Assembly: GCF_000718135.1 (NCBI RefSeq)
Contig: NZ_JOEM01000018.1
Span: 62,001-126,000 of the forward strand
Reading direction: 5' to 3'
Source of the DNA: Streptomyces cyaneofuscatus
GTDB taxonomy: Bacteria > Actinomycetota > Actinomycetes > Streptomycetales > Streptomycetaceae
DNA length: 64,000 nt
The notes beneath the pieces were generated by a model that was not told the origin of the DNA, did not search any database, and saw nothing but the letters and a program-made list of their open reading frames with translations. A program made the position numbers and the translations under genes. Positions 33,965 through 42,147 of the stretch are shown piece by piece. How positions within the stretch are numbered: the stretch's first letter is position 1; every line of letters starts with the position of its first letter.

Positions 33965-35224
33965 ATGAGCACCACGCCCGACACGGCGCCCACCGCCGCC
34001 TCGGCACCGAACCCCCAGGGCGGGGGTGAGGAGCAGCAGAAGCTTCCGCTCTTCGCCCTGCTCGCCCTCGCCACCGCCGTCTTCATCACCTGCCTCACCG
34101 AGACCCTCCCCGCCGGTCTGCTGCCCGCCATGAGCGAGGACCTGCGGGTCAGCCAGTCCGCGACCGGCCAGACGGTCACGGTCTACGCGATCGGCACCGC
34201 CCTGACCGCGATCCCGCTCACCGCGGCCACCGCCGGCTGGCGGCGCAGGAAGCTGCTGCTCACGGCGATGGCCGGGTTCGCCCTCGCCAACACCGTGACG
34301 GCCCTGTCGTCCGTCTACGAGCTGACGATGGTGGCGCGGTTCGTCGCCGGTGTGGCGGCCGGTCTCGCCTGGGCCCTGCTCGCCGGGTACGCCCGCCGCC
34401 TGGCCCCCGTACACCTCCAGGGCAAGGCGATGGCCGTCGCCATGGCCGGTATCCCCGTCGCGCTCTCCCTCGGCGTGCCCGCGGGAACCTTCCTCGGCGA
34501 CTGGCTCGGCTGGCGCGTGGCGTTCCTGTCGATGACCGTGCTCACGGTCGTGCTCCTGGTGTGGATCTTCGTTGGCGTACCCGACTTCACCGGCCAGGAG
34601 CGCGGCGAGCGGCCGAAGCTGCTGCGCACCCTGACCATCCCGGGTGTCTCCCCGGTCCTCTTCGTCACGCTGGTCTTCGTGCTGGCGCACACCATCCTGT
34701 ACGCGTACATCGCCAGCTACCTCAAGGACCTGGGCCTGGACGGGCACACCGGTCTGATCCTGCTGGTCTTCGGCGCGGCCTCGCTGGCGAGCATCTGGAT
34801 CGTCGGCGCGCAGATCAACCGCCGGCTGCGCGGCCTCACCGTCGGCGGCGCCCTGCTCGTCGCCGTCGCCTCGCTGCTCCTGGCCGTCCTCTCCGACACC
34901 ACCGCCCTCGTCTATGTGGCAGCCGTGCTGTGGGGGCTCGGCTGGGGCGGTGTGCCCACCCTCCTCCAGACGGCCGTCGGTGACGCGGGCGGCGAGTCCG
35001 CCGACGCGGCGCAGGCGATGCTCGTCACGCTCTGGAACGTCGCGATGGCGGGCGGCGGCATCGCCGGGGGCATCCTGCTCGACACCCTCGGCAGCGCGTC
35101 CTTCCCGTGGACGGTGCTGCTGCTCCTGCTGCCGGTGCTCGCGGTCGTGCTCCACGCCCGGAAGGCCGGTTTCCCCGCCCACCGGCCGGTGGCGGCGGCC
35201 CCGGCGCCTGCCGCCGAGGCATGA
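33965..35224 (+). CDS. MFS transporter (DHA1 drug-efflux type)
   Basis: A 419-residue membrane protein with about 12 hydrophobic segments. The family pattern VFITCLTETLPAGLLPAMSE, TAATAGWRRRKLLLTAMAGF and the pore helix ARFVAGVAAGLAWALLAGYA are those of DHA1 sugar/drug efflux proteins (AraJ/CmlA-like). The start is ATG 33965 with TGGAG 8 nt upstream. It is divergent from the SARP gene and followed 132 bp later by two flavin monooxygenase genes, so it may export their product or act as self-protection; this is inferred from order only. Confidence 0.87.
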   Translation: MSTTPDTAPTAASAPNPQGGGEEQQKLPLFALLALATAVFITCLTETLPAGLLPAMSEDLRVSQSATGQTVTVYAIGTALTAIPLTAATAGWRRRKLLLTAMAGFALANTVTALSSVYELTMVARFVAGVAAGLAWALLAGYARRLAPVHLQGKAMAVAMAGIPVALSLGVPAGTFLGDWLGWRVAFLSMTVLTVVLLVWIFVGVPDFTGQERGERPKLLRTLTIPGVSPVLFVTLVFVLAHTILYAYIASYLKDLGLDGHTGLILLVFGAASLASIWIVGAQINRRLRGLTVGGALLVAVASLLLAVLSDTTALVYVAAVLWGLGWGGVPTLLQTAVGDAGGESADAAQAMLVTLWNVAMAGGGIAGGILLDTLGSASFPWTVLLLLLPVLAVVLHARKAGFPAHRPVAAAPAPAAEA

Positions 35225-35356
35225 ACAGCTCGTGAAGCAGGGTCGGTTGACCTGTGCGGACCGCTTCCCGCACCGGCACGCTCGGAGAGCCACCCCCTCG
35301 TTCCCGCCCCGACCACCCCTTCCCCGCTACCGGACTTCGCAGGAGGAGACCGCACC

Positions 35357-36769
35357 GTGCCCGCCACCACCAAGAGACAGGTGCATCTCGCAGCGCAGCT
35401 GCCCGGCATCCACAATGTGACCGTCTGGTCGGACCCGCGCTCCGAGAGCCAGATATCCATCGACTCCTTCATCCGGCTCGCGCAGACCGTCGAACGCGGC
35501 AAGTTCGACTTCTTCTTCCTCGCCGAGGGGCTACGGCTGCGCGAGCACAAGGGGCAGGTCTACGACCTGGACATCGCGGGACGCCCGGAGAACCTGACCG
35601 TGCTGAGCGCCCTGGCGGCCGTCACCACGCACCTGGGCCTCGCCGCCACGGTCAACGCCACGTTCAACGAGCCGTACGAGGTGGCGCGCCGGTTCGCCAC
35701 CCTGGACCGGCTCAGCGGCGGGCGGGCCGCCTGGAACGTGGTCACCAGCTACGACGCCTTCACCGGCGAGAACTTCCGCCGGGGCGGCTTCCTCCCGGAG
35801 GCCGACCGCTACACCCGGGCCGCCGACTTCCTCACCACCGCACGGAAGTTGTGGGACAGCTGGTCGGACGGGGACCTGAAGGCCGACGCGGCGACGGGGG
35901 AGTTCATCGCCGCCGGGACCGGCCGCTTCGCCCACCGGGGGCAGCACTTCGACATCTCCGGCCGGTTCACCACCCCTCCAGGGCCGCAGGGCCACCCGGT
36001 GATCATCCAGTCCGGCGAGTCCGACGCGGGCCGCGAGTTCGCCGCGTCCGACGCCGAGGTCATCTTCAGCAAGCACAACCGGACCGACGTGGCCCGGGAC
36101 TTCTACCGGGATGTGAAGCGGCGCCTGGCCACGTACGGCCGGAGCCCCGATGACCTGCTGATCCTCCCCACCGCCAACGCGGTCGTCGCGGACACCGACG
36201 AGGAGGCCGCCGCGTACGCGGAGGAGATCAGCCGCGAACTGGTCAGCCCGCAGACCGCGATCGCCCACCTGGAGGCGGTCTGGGGCCGCGACCTGTCCGC
36301 GTACGACCCGGACGGGCCGCTGCCCGGCATCGAGCCCGAGGACGACGCCCACTTCCTGAAGGGGCACTCCGTCTTCCGCAAGGGCCGGGCGGAGACGGCC
36401 CGGCGGTGGCGCAAGCTCGCCGTGGAGCGGAACTTCTCCATCCGGGAGCTGGTCATCGAGGTCGGCGGGCGGCAGACCTTCGTCGGCAGCCCGCGGACGG
36501 TCGCCGACGCCATCGACGACTACGTCCAGACCGAGGGCGCCGACGGCTTCGTCCTCGTCCCCCATCTGACCCCCGGCGGCCTGGACGACTTCGTGGACCG
36601 GGTGGTGCCGATCCTCCAGGAGAAGGGCGTCCACCGCGACGACTACACCGGCACCACGCTCCGGGACCACCTGGGCCTGTCCGCCGCGCCCCGCCCGGCC
36701 GGGTGGGGCGGCCCCGGTCAGCCCCTGCGCACCGGACGCGACCACGACCACGAGGAGACCTCCGCATGA
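35357..36769 (+). CDS. NtaA/SnaA/DszA-type flavin monooxygenase
   Basis: A 470-residue LLM-class FMNH2-dependent monooxygenase (two-component type) with the NtaA/SnaA/DszA pattern: HLAAQLPGIHNVTVWSDPRSESQ, FDFFFLAEGLRLREH, SGGRAAWNVVTSYDAFTGENF and GHPVIIQSGESDAGREFAA. Relatives open C-N or C-S bonds in chelators, antibiotics or sulfur compounds; the substrate here is unknown and no flavin reductase gene lies next to it. The start is GTG 35357 with AGGAGGAG upstream. It overlaps the next LLM gene by 4 bp (ATGA). Confidence 0.9.
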   Translation: MPATTKRQVHLAAQLPGIHNVTVWSDPRSESQISIDSFIRLAQTVERGKFDFFFLAEGLRLREHKGQVYDLDIAGRPENLTVLSALAAVTTHLGLAATVNATFNEPYEVARRFATLDRLSGGRAAWNVVTSYDAFTGENFRRGGFLPEADRYTRAADFLTTARKLWDSWSDGDLKADAATGEFIAAGTGRFAHRGQHFDISGRFTTPPGPQGHPVIIQSGESDAGREFAASDAEVIFSKHNRTDVARDFYRDVKRRLATYGRSPDDLLILPTANAVVADTDEEAAAYAEEISRELVSPQTAIAHLEAVWGRDLSAYDPDGPLPGIEPEDDAHFLKGHSVFRKGRAETARRWRKLAVERNFSIRELVIEVGGRQTFVGSPRTVADAIDDYVQTEGADGFVLVPHLTPGGLDDFVDRVVPILQEKGVHRDDYTGTTLRDHLGLSAAPRPAGWGGPGQPLRTGRDHDHEETSA

Positions 36770-37995
36770 CCGGCACGACCGGCACCCCCGTCACTCCCCT
36801 GCACCTGGCCGTCGCGCTCGACGGGGCGGGCTGGCATCCGGCGGCCTGGCGCGAGGAGGGCGCCCGGCCCGGCGAGCTGCTCGACGCCGCCTACTGGGCC
36901 GATCTCGTCACCGAGGCCGAGCGCGGCCTGCTCGACTTCGTCACCTTCGAGGACGCCCTCGGCCTCCAGTCCGCCGCCTTCCACCGGCCCGACGACCGCA
37001 CCGACCAGGTCAGGGGCAGCATCGACGCGGTGCTGCTCGCGGCCCACCTCGCTCCTCTCACCACGCACATCGGCCTGGTCCCGACCACCAACGTCACCCA
37101 CACCGAACCGTTCCACCTCGCCATCGGCATCGCCACGCTCGACCACGCGAGCCGGGGCCGGGCCGGCTGGCGCCCGCAGATCGCCTCCCGCGCGGCCGAC
37201 TCCGCCCACTTCGGACGCCGCACCACCCCTCAGCTCACCGCGGACGACGTGGCCGACTCGGAGCTGATCTCCCAACCGCTGCGCGCCCTCTTCGCGGAAG
37301 GCGCCGAGGTGGTGGAGGCGGCACGGCAGCTCTGGGACAGCTGGGAGGACGGAGCAGAGATACGGGACGTGGCGACGGGCCGCTTCCTGGACCGCGACAA
37401 GGTCCACCACATCGACTTCCAGGGCACGGACTTCAGCGTGAAGGGCCCGTCCATCACCCCGCGCTCCCCCCAGGGCCAGCCGCTGGTGGTGAGCCTCGCG
37501 CACGCCACCACCCCGTACGAGTTCGCCGCGCTCAGCTCCGACGTCGTCGCCGTCACGCCGCACGACCGGGCGGGCACGGCTGCGATCCTCGCCCAGGTCG
37601 CCGAGGCGGTCGAGCGCACCGGCCGGGACCTGGCGGACCGGCCGCTGCGCACCTTCGCGGACCTCATCGTCTTCCTGGACGACGAACCGGGCGCCGCAGC
37701 ACGCCGCAAGGCCCGCCTGGACGAGGTGGCCGGGTCCGAACTCGCCTCGGACGCCGAGATCTTCACCGGCACCCCCGCCGAACTGGCCGACCTCCTCCTC
37801 GACCGGCGCTCCACCGGCCTGGACGGCTTCCGCCTCCGCCCGGGCGCCCTGCCGCACGACCTCACGGGGATCACCCGGGGCCTGGTCCCGGAGTTGCAGC
37901 GGCGCGGAGTGTTCCGTACGGAGTACGCGTCCACCACCTTGCGCGGCCACCTCGGCCTGGCCCGCCCCACCAGCCGCTACGCGAAGGCGGGTTGA
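36766..37995 (+). CDS. LLM-class flavin-dependent oxidoreductase
   Basis: A 409-residue luciferase-like monooxygenase, coupled to the upstream LLM gene by a 4-bp ATGA overlap. The pattern LHLAVALDGAGWHPAAWRE, LDFVTFEDALGLQ, IGLVPTTNVTHTEPFHLAIGIATLDHASRGRAGW and SLAHATTPYEFAALSSDVV fits the bacterial luciferase-like TIM barrel. The shorter length and different lid region suggest a different substrate from its partner. Two coupled LLM enzymes may catalyse consecutive oxidations of one molecule. Confidence 0.88.
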   Translation: MTGTTGTPVTPLHLAVALDGAGWHPAAWREEGARPGELLDAAYWADLVTEAERGLLDFVTFEDALGLQSAAFHRPDDRTDQVRGSIDAVLLAAHLAPLTTHIGLVPTTNVTHTEPFHLAIGIATLDHASRGRAGWRPQIASRAADSAHFGRRTTPQLTADDVADSELISQPLRALFAEGAEVVEAARQLWDSWEDGAEIRDVATGRFLDRDKVHHIDFQGTDFSVKGPSITPRSPQGQPLVVSLAHATTPYEFAALSSDVVAVTPHDRAGTAAILAQVAEAVERTGRDLADRPLRTFADLIVFLDDEPGAAARRKARLDEVAGSELASDAEIFTGTPAELADLLLDRRSTGLDGFRLRPGALPHDLTGITRGLVPELQRRGVFRTEYASTTLRGHLGLARPTSRYAKAG

Positions 37996-38043
37996 CGCAC
38001 GGTACGGAGGCCCGGGGGCCTGGGGCCTGGGGGCCCGGCCCGT

Positions 38044-38084
38044 GGTCAGGCCCTCGGGTCAGGCCCCCGAGGTCAGGCCCCCGT
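38044..38084. repeat. Three 13-14-bp units over the DUF2269-like stop codon
   Basis: GGTCAGGCCCTCG (38044-38056), then GGTCAGGCCCCCGA (38057-38070) and GGTCAGGCCCCCGT (38071-38084). The last copy carries the stop codon and final codons of the minus-strand membrane protein. Confidence 0.88.
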
Positions 38085-38612
38085 CGTCGACCCCGGGCGG
38101 ACGATCATCAGCACGACGACCGTCGCCCAGAGCAGGTTGAATATCCCGGTGGTCATGGCGAGCCGCGCCGCCGCCGACCGCCGCGCGGCCACCGTGAGAG
38201 CGCCCGAGCCCGCCCCCGTACCGGCGGCGCCCTCTCCCGCCCCCGTACCGGGAAGGTCATGCCCCTCCCCCTCCTCCTCCAGCAGCTCGCGCTGCCCGGG
38301 CAGGACCATGGACATCAGCAGAGCGGCCGCGATCGTCGTCAGCACGATCGACGCCACCAGCCAGGCATCGCCCAGCACCCCCATCTGCGCCCCGGTGGCG
38401 AGTCCGAGGACGGGGACAGCGATGCCGACCACCGCGTACCCCCGGCAGATCTTGTGCAGGAAGGCGGCCGTCCGGAGGTCATGGTCGTGCGGTACGTCGT
38501 CGCCGGGAGCGGGCGGCTTGGCGTAGCGCGGGAACATCGAGGCGGCGACCGTGATCGGCCCGACCGCCAGGATCGACGCCAGAACGTGCAGCGAGAGCAG
38601 CAGCTTGGTCAC
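38073..38612 (-). CDS. DUF2269-like integral membrane protein
   Basis: A 179-residue protein with four hydrophobic segments (about 4-25, 57-76, 80-103 and 152-172), resembling the DUF2269 group of small actinobacterial membrane proteins. It has a Glu/Gly-rich loop between segments 3 and 4. The start is GTG 38612 with AAGGGA 6 nt upstream; upstream in-frame starts fall in non-family sequence. Function unknown. It is divergent from a PadR/HAAS gene pair. Confidence 0.75.
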   Translation of the reverse strand: MTKLLLSLHVLASILAVGPITVAASMFPRYAKPPAPGDDVPHDHDLRTAAFLHKICRGYAVVGIAVPVLGLATGAQMGVLGDAWLVASIVLTTIAAALLMSMVLPGQRELLEEEGEGHDLPGTGAGEGAAGTGAGSGALTVAARRSAAARLAMTTGIFNLLWATVVVLMIVRPGSTTGA

Positions 38613-38752
38613 GGAGGGTCCCTTCGAGGTGTTGTTGCGTTGGCTGCCAATGCACGGGCGGCCGCCCCAGGAATAGCACGACCCGGGCCTCGATAGGTAG
38701 GCCACCAACATATTGGGCCGGACCGCTGGCCTTCCCGCCCGCCCATCTGTAG

Positions 38753-38773
38753 CCTGCCTACGCATGAGGCAGG
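38753..38773. promoter_or_regulatory. Palindrome over the padR start codon
   Basis: CCTGCCT (38753-38759) and AGGCAGG (38767-38773) form a 7-bp inverted repeat around the PadR ATG (38764-38766) and just after its TAGCCT -10 box (38750-38755). This position fits autorepression by PadR. Confidence 0.55.
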
Positions 38774-39117
38774 ATGCGGTACGCGGACATCTGGACGGTC
38801 TCCTCCTGGCGGTTCTCGAACCGGCCCCGCTGCACGGATACGCGATCATCACCGCGGTCCAGCAGCGCAGCGGCGGTGCGCTCGAGCTGCGGACCGGCAC
38901 CATCTACCCGGCACTGAACCGGCTGGAGCGGCTCGGCCTGCTGCGCAGCACCTGGGAGGCGGAGGGCGGGCGCAAGCGGCGGTGTTACGCGTTGACGGAG
39001 GCGGGAGCGCGCTTCCTGGCGGACGAACGCACGGCCTGGCAGGACTTCACCGCCGCGATCGGCTCGGTCCTCAACCCGGTCGCCCCGCACCCTCACCCGC
39101 ACGGACAGGGCGCATGA
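38764..39117 (+). CDS. PadR-family transcriptional regulator
   Basis: A 117-residue winged-helix protein with the PadR pattern LHGYAIITAVQQRSGGALEL, GTIYPALNRLERLGLLRSTW and RRCYALTEAG. PadR proteins are dimeric repressors, often responding to small molecules. There is no ribosome binding site; TAGCCT 8 nt upstream suggests a leaderless message. A 7-bp inverted repeat straddles the start codon. It overlaps the HAAS protein gene by 4 bp (ATGA), an arrangement typical of PadR-HAAS pairs. Confidence 0.9.
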   Translation: MRQDAVRGHLDGLLLAVLEPAPLHGYAIITAVQQRSGGALELRTGTIYPALNRLERLGLLRSTWEAEGGRKRRCYALTEAGARFLADERTAWQDFTAAIGSVLNPVAPHPHPHGQGA

Positions 39118-39851
39118 CGACCGGCGGCCCCCCGCGCGACGGCCGTGGCCTCAGTGACGGCCGTGGCGATGGCGACGGCCGTGGCGATGGCCTCGTGGAG
39201 GCGTACGTCAGCGAGCTGGACGCCCTCCTGCGCGGACCCGCCCGGGCCAAGTCCCGCCTGATCGAGGAGGCGCGCGACGGGCTCACGGAGACCGTGGCGG
39301 CCCACACCCGCGAAGGCGAGCCGTACGAGCGGGCGGTCCGCCGGGCGGTGGCGGAGTTCGGATCGGCCCGGGAGCTGGCCGAGAGCTTCCAGCGCGAACT
39401 GACCATCGCCCAGGCCCGGCACACCGCTCGCGCCGTCGCCCTCAGCGCCCCCTTCCTCCTCGCGTGCTGGTTCCTGGTGCAGCGCGTCGGCGGCCCGCAG
39501 GATGCGGTGGTTCCGCGCACCGCGCACCTGCTCGCGACCCACCTGGCCACGGTCGCCGGCGCGGCGGTGCTCCTGGCCGCGGCCACCCTGGCCGCCACCG
39601 GCACCCTGGCCCGGCATCTCCCCGTCCCGCACCGGCTGCCGCTCACGGTCGCCTGGACGGGCACCACGGCGAGCATCTCCATGGCCGTGGCCACACTGGC
39701 CCTCGCCACCGCATCGGTGCTCGCCGAGAACTGGCCGCTGACGGCGGCGGCCTGCGCGCTGGCCGCCGCCTCCCACGCCGTCGTCGCCGGTTCGGCCCGC
39801 GCCTGCCGCCGGTGCGCACAGCTGCCGTCGGGAGAGCCCGTCACCCTGTAG
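39114..39851 (+). CDS. HAAS-domain membrane protein
   Basis: A 245-residue protein. After a repeat-encoded head (DGRGLS DGRGDG DGRGDG), a helical HAAS-type domain follows (about 28-103: VEAYVSELDALLRGPARAKS, RLIEEARDGLTETVAAHTRE), then five membrane segments to the C-terminus. The permease-prefix/HAAS domain is known to occur with PadR regulators and is thought to pass signals through the membrane. The gene overlaps padR by 4 bp (ATGA). Partner and signal unknown. Confidence 0.78.
   Translation: MTTGGPPRDGRGLSDGRGDGDGRGDGLVEAYVSELDALLRGPARAKSRLIEEARDGLTETVAAHTREGEPYERAVRRAVAEFGSARELAESFQRELTIAQARHTARAVALSAPFLLACWFLVQRVGGPQDAVVPRTAHLLATHLATVAGAAVLLAAATLAATGTLARHLPVPHRLPLTVAWTGTTASISMAVATLALATASVLAENWPLTAAACALAAASHAVVAGSARACRRCAQLPSGEPVTL
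39138..39191 (+). repeat. Three tandem 18-bp coding repeats
   Basis: GACGGCCGTGGC starts at 39138, 39156 and 39174, exact period 18, each followed by six variable bases. They encode DGRG plus two residues three times at the start of the HAAS protein. Confidence 0.92.
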
Positions 39852-39950
39852 GCCCGTGCCGCCAGGACCGGCCCGTCGCGCGCCCCGGAACAGCGAGGAC
39901 CGGCCGGGGTCGGCGGGCCCCGCAACCGTACGGACGTACGGACCGTGAGG

Positions 39951-40889
39951 TCAGCCGGTCGTGGCGCTCCGGTGCAGGCCGTCCAGGAGCTTCAGCTCGT
40001 CCTCGGAGAGGCTCAGGGCTCCGGCCGCCACGTTGGCCGCGAGGTGGCCGGGATCGCCCGTGCCGGGGATGGCCAGCACATGCGGGCCCTGGTGCAGGGT
40101 CCACGCCAGCCGGATCTCCGCCGGGCCCACCCCATGCGCCTGCGCGACGGCCAGCACCTCGGCGGGCTCGGCCCCGGTCGCGCCGGCCTCGCCGCCGGCC
40201 GCGGCTATCGCGTAGTACGGGACGAAGGCGATCCCCTGCGCCCCGCAGTCCTGGACGAACGCGTCGTCCTTGGACCGCATGCCGAGCCCGTACCGGTTCT
40301 GTACGCAGACCACCGGGGCGATGGCCTGGGCCTCGGCGAGGTGGGCGGGGGTGACGTTGGAGAGGCCCAGGTGGCGGATGAGCCCGGCCTGGCGCAGCTC
40401 GGCCAGGGCACCGAAGCGCTCGGCTATCGAGTCCGTACCGACGATCCTCAGGTTCACCACGTCGAGGTGGTCGCGGCCGAGCTGGCGGAGGTTCTCCTCG
40501 ACCTGGCCGCGCAGCGCCTCGGGGGTGCGGGCGTGGGCCGCCCACTGCCCCGTGAGGTCCCGGGCCGGGCCGACCTTGGTGGTGATCACGAGGTCGTCCG
40601 CGTACGGAGCGAGGGCGCTGTTGATCAGCTCGTTGGCCGAGCGCAGCGGGGAGAAGTAGAAGGCGGCGGTGTCGATGTGGTTCACACCGAGGTCGACGGC
40701 CCGGCGCAGGACGGCGAGGGCGGCATCGCGGTCGCGGGGGACGGCGTCGGGCACCAGTGCCCCGCCGGTCTGCGGCAACCGCATCGTGCCGAAGCCGATG
40801 CGGTTGACCGGCAGATCGCCGAGGGTCCAACGGCCGGACGCGGTCGCGGTGACGGTGGTGGTCGTGCCGGCGGAGCTCGTGGAAGTCAT
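39951..40889 (-). CDS. Aldo/keto reductase
   Basis: A 312-residue AKR-fold enzyme that should reduce a carbonyl with NADPH. Active-site residues Asp (NHIDTAAFY), Tyr (FY) and Lys (ITTKVGP) are present, but the place of the usual His (DxxxLH) reads DVVNLRI, an Arg. The cofactor end GLSNVTPAHLAEA and IPGTGDPGHLAANV is normal. It has no signal peptide; the Thr/Ser-rich first 18 residues are unusual, and a later start is possible. It stands alone on the minus strand, 164 bp upstream of the end of the nitrilase gene. Confidence 0.88.
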   Translation of the reverse strand: MTSTSSAGTTTTVTATASGRWTLGDLPVNRIGFGTMRLPQTGGALVPDAVPRDRDAALAVLRRAVDLGVNHIDTAAFYFSPLRSANELINSALAPYADDLVITTKVGPARDLTGQWAAHARTPEALRGQVEENLRQLGRDHLDVVNLRIVGTDSIAERFGALAELRQAGLIRHLGLSNVTPAHLAEAQAIAPVVCVQNRYGLGMRSKDDAFVQDCGAQGIAFVPYYAIAAAGGEAGATGAEPAEVLAVAQAHGVGPAEIRLAWTLHQGPHVLAIPGTGDPGHLAANVAAGALSLSEDELKLLDGLHRSATTG

Positions 40890-41016
40890 GTCCGAATGAT
40901 CTCCGCTCGGCGTGCCTCCGGGCCATGGGGTTATCCCGCCGATCGGCCCTGAGGCCCGCCGAACCCCGGACCTGAGGAGGCCCCCAGGGCCCGTCGGACT
41001 ACGTCACCCCGCCAGC

Positions 41017-41072
41017 CCGTCACCGTCAGGCCGTCACCGTCAGGCCGTCACCGTCAGTCCGTCACCGTGAGC
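41017..41072. repeat. Four 14-bp units over the nitrilase stop codon
   Basis: CCGTCACCGTCAGG at 41017, 41031 and (with one change) 41045, and a diverged copy at 41059. The nitrilase stop codon (41054-41056 on the minus strand) lies inside the third copy. The 14-bp unit is not a multiple of three, so copy changes would alter the C-terminus. Confidence 0.93.
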
Positions 41073-42034
41073 GGGCCGTACGCGTCCGGGCGGCGGGTGG
41101 TCAGGAACGGGAACAGCTCCAGCCAGTCGCGGCGGGCGTCGAGGTCGAGGTCCGCGACCAGGACGGCGGGCTCGTCGCGCGGGGCCTGGGCCAGGACGCG
41201 GCCGTACGGGTCGACGATGAAGGAGCTGCCGTAGAAGCTGAGCCCGTTCTCGGCGCCGATGCGGTTCGGCACGATCATGAAGGTGGCGTTGGCGATCGCG
41301 TTGCCGGTGATCACCTTCTGCCAGAGCGGCTGGGAGTCGAAGCCGGGGAAGCCGGGCTCGGAGCCGATGGCGGTCGGGTAGACGAGAACGTCGGCGCCGG
41401 CCAGCGAATAGGCGCGCGCCAGCTCCGGGAACCACTGGTCCCAGCAGGTCGGCAGGCCGAAGCGGGCCTCGTCCACCGTGACCAGCGGGAACGCGTCGTC
41501 GCCCGCCGGGCCGGCCCGGAACCAGTCGTCCTCGTAATACCCCTCCGTGACCGGGATGTGGGTCTTGCGGGTGCGCTGGGCGAGGGTGCCGTCGGGGGCG
41601 ACGAGGATCGCGGTGTTGTAGCCGAGGCCGTCGTCCTGGCCGCCGGGCGCCGGGGCCTTCTCGTACAGGGAGGCGTGGACGTACACGCCGTACTCGCGGG
41701 CGGCCTCGGCGGCGAAGGTGAAGGTGGGGCCGGTCAGCAGCTCCTCCGGCTCGGTCGGTGCGGGGTGGTCGGCGCGGCGGACGACCGCGAAGTACGGCGA
41801 GAGCGTCAGCTCCTGGAGGCAGACCACCCGCGCCCCCTCGGCCGCGGCGAGGCGGATGCCCTCCCGCAGGGCGGCGCGGTGCTCGGCGGGGTCGCGGTGC
41901 CACCGCTGCTGGACGGCCGCGACGCGCAGGGGGGCGCGCTCGGCGGGGCGGGTCCGGGTCGGGGAGGCGGGCGGGTTGTACGCGGTGATCAGGCGCATGA
42001 CCAGTTCCAGGGGGGAGGGCCGGGGGGCGGGCAC
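41054..42034 (-). CDS. Nitrilase-family amidohydrolase (N-carbamoylputrescine amidase-like)
   Basis: A carbon-nitrogen hydrolase of about 326 residues with the catalytic triad Glu75 (CLQELTLSPYF), Lys157 (KTHIPVTEGYYED) and Cys197 (GLPTCWDQWFPE). The YNTAILVAPDGTLAQRTRKT and YYEDDWFRAG blocks are most like N-carbamoylputrescine amidase or beta-ureidopropionase; either would release ammonia from a carbamoyl or amide group. The start may be GTG 42034 or, more likely, ATG 41998 (MRLITAYNPP) just before the domain. The promoter contains two palindromic operators that probably bind the divergent LacI regulator. Confidence 0.88.
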   Translation of the reverse strand: MPAPRPSPLELVMRLITAYNPPASPTRTRPAERAPLRVAAVQQRWHRDPAEHRAALREGIRLAAAEGARVVCLQELTLSPYFAVVRRADHPAPTEPEELLTGPTFTFAAEAAREYGVYVHASLYEKAPAPGGQDDGLGYNTAILVAPDGTLAQRTRKTHIPVTEGYYEDDWFRAGPAGDDAFPLVTVDEARFGLPTCWDQWFPELARAYSLAGADVLVYPTAIGSEPGFPGFDSQPLWQKVITGNAIANATFMIVPNRIGAENGLSFYGSSFIVDPYGRVLAQAPRDEPAVLVADLDLDARRDWLELFPFLTTRRPDAYGPLTVTD

Positions 42035-42050
42035 GGGGTGAGGAGGAGTT

Positions 42051-42070
42051 CTGCCGGAACGTTCCGGCAG
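42051..42070. promoter_or_regulatory. Palindromic operator 1 (LacI-type)
   Basis: CTGCCGGAACGTTCCGGCAG is a perfect 20-bp palindrome with the central CG typical of LacI/GalR operators. It lies just upstream of the nitrilase start on the minus strand. Confidence 0.8.
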
Positions 42071-42086
42071 GGACCGAATCTAACTC

Positions 42087-42104
42087 TGCCGGAACGTTCC
42101 GGCA
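42087..42104. promoter_or_regulatory. Palindromic operator 2 (LacI-type)
   Basis: TGCCGGAACGTTCCGGCA, identical to the 18-bp core of operator 1, centres 35 bp apart. It lies about 44 bp upstream of the lacI-family gene start and close to its -10 box TAGACT at 42134-42139. Two copies allow looping or cooperative binding. Confidence 0.8.
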
Positions 42105-42147
42105 ACCCTCCACCTCGTACGATCACCACCGTCTAGACTTCACCTCC

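Noticed and set aside
31547..35293. Very long minus-strand open frame covering the SARP and MFS genes
   Set aside because: It is a frame-shifted shadow of the SARP gene: Arg/Pro/Gly-rich without domains, and it crosses the divergent MFS gene. High GC creates such open frames on all strands.
33965..37995. Secondary metabolite cluster
   Set aside because: A SARP, an exporter and monooxygenases are present, but no core biosynthetic enzyme is found within the window.
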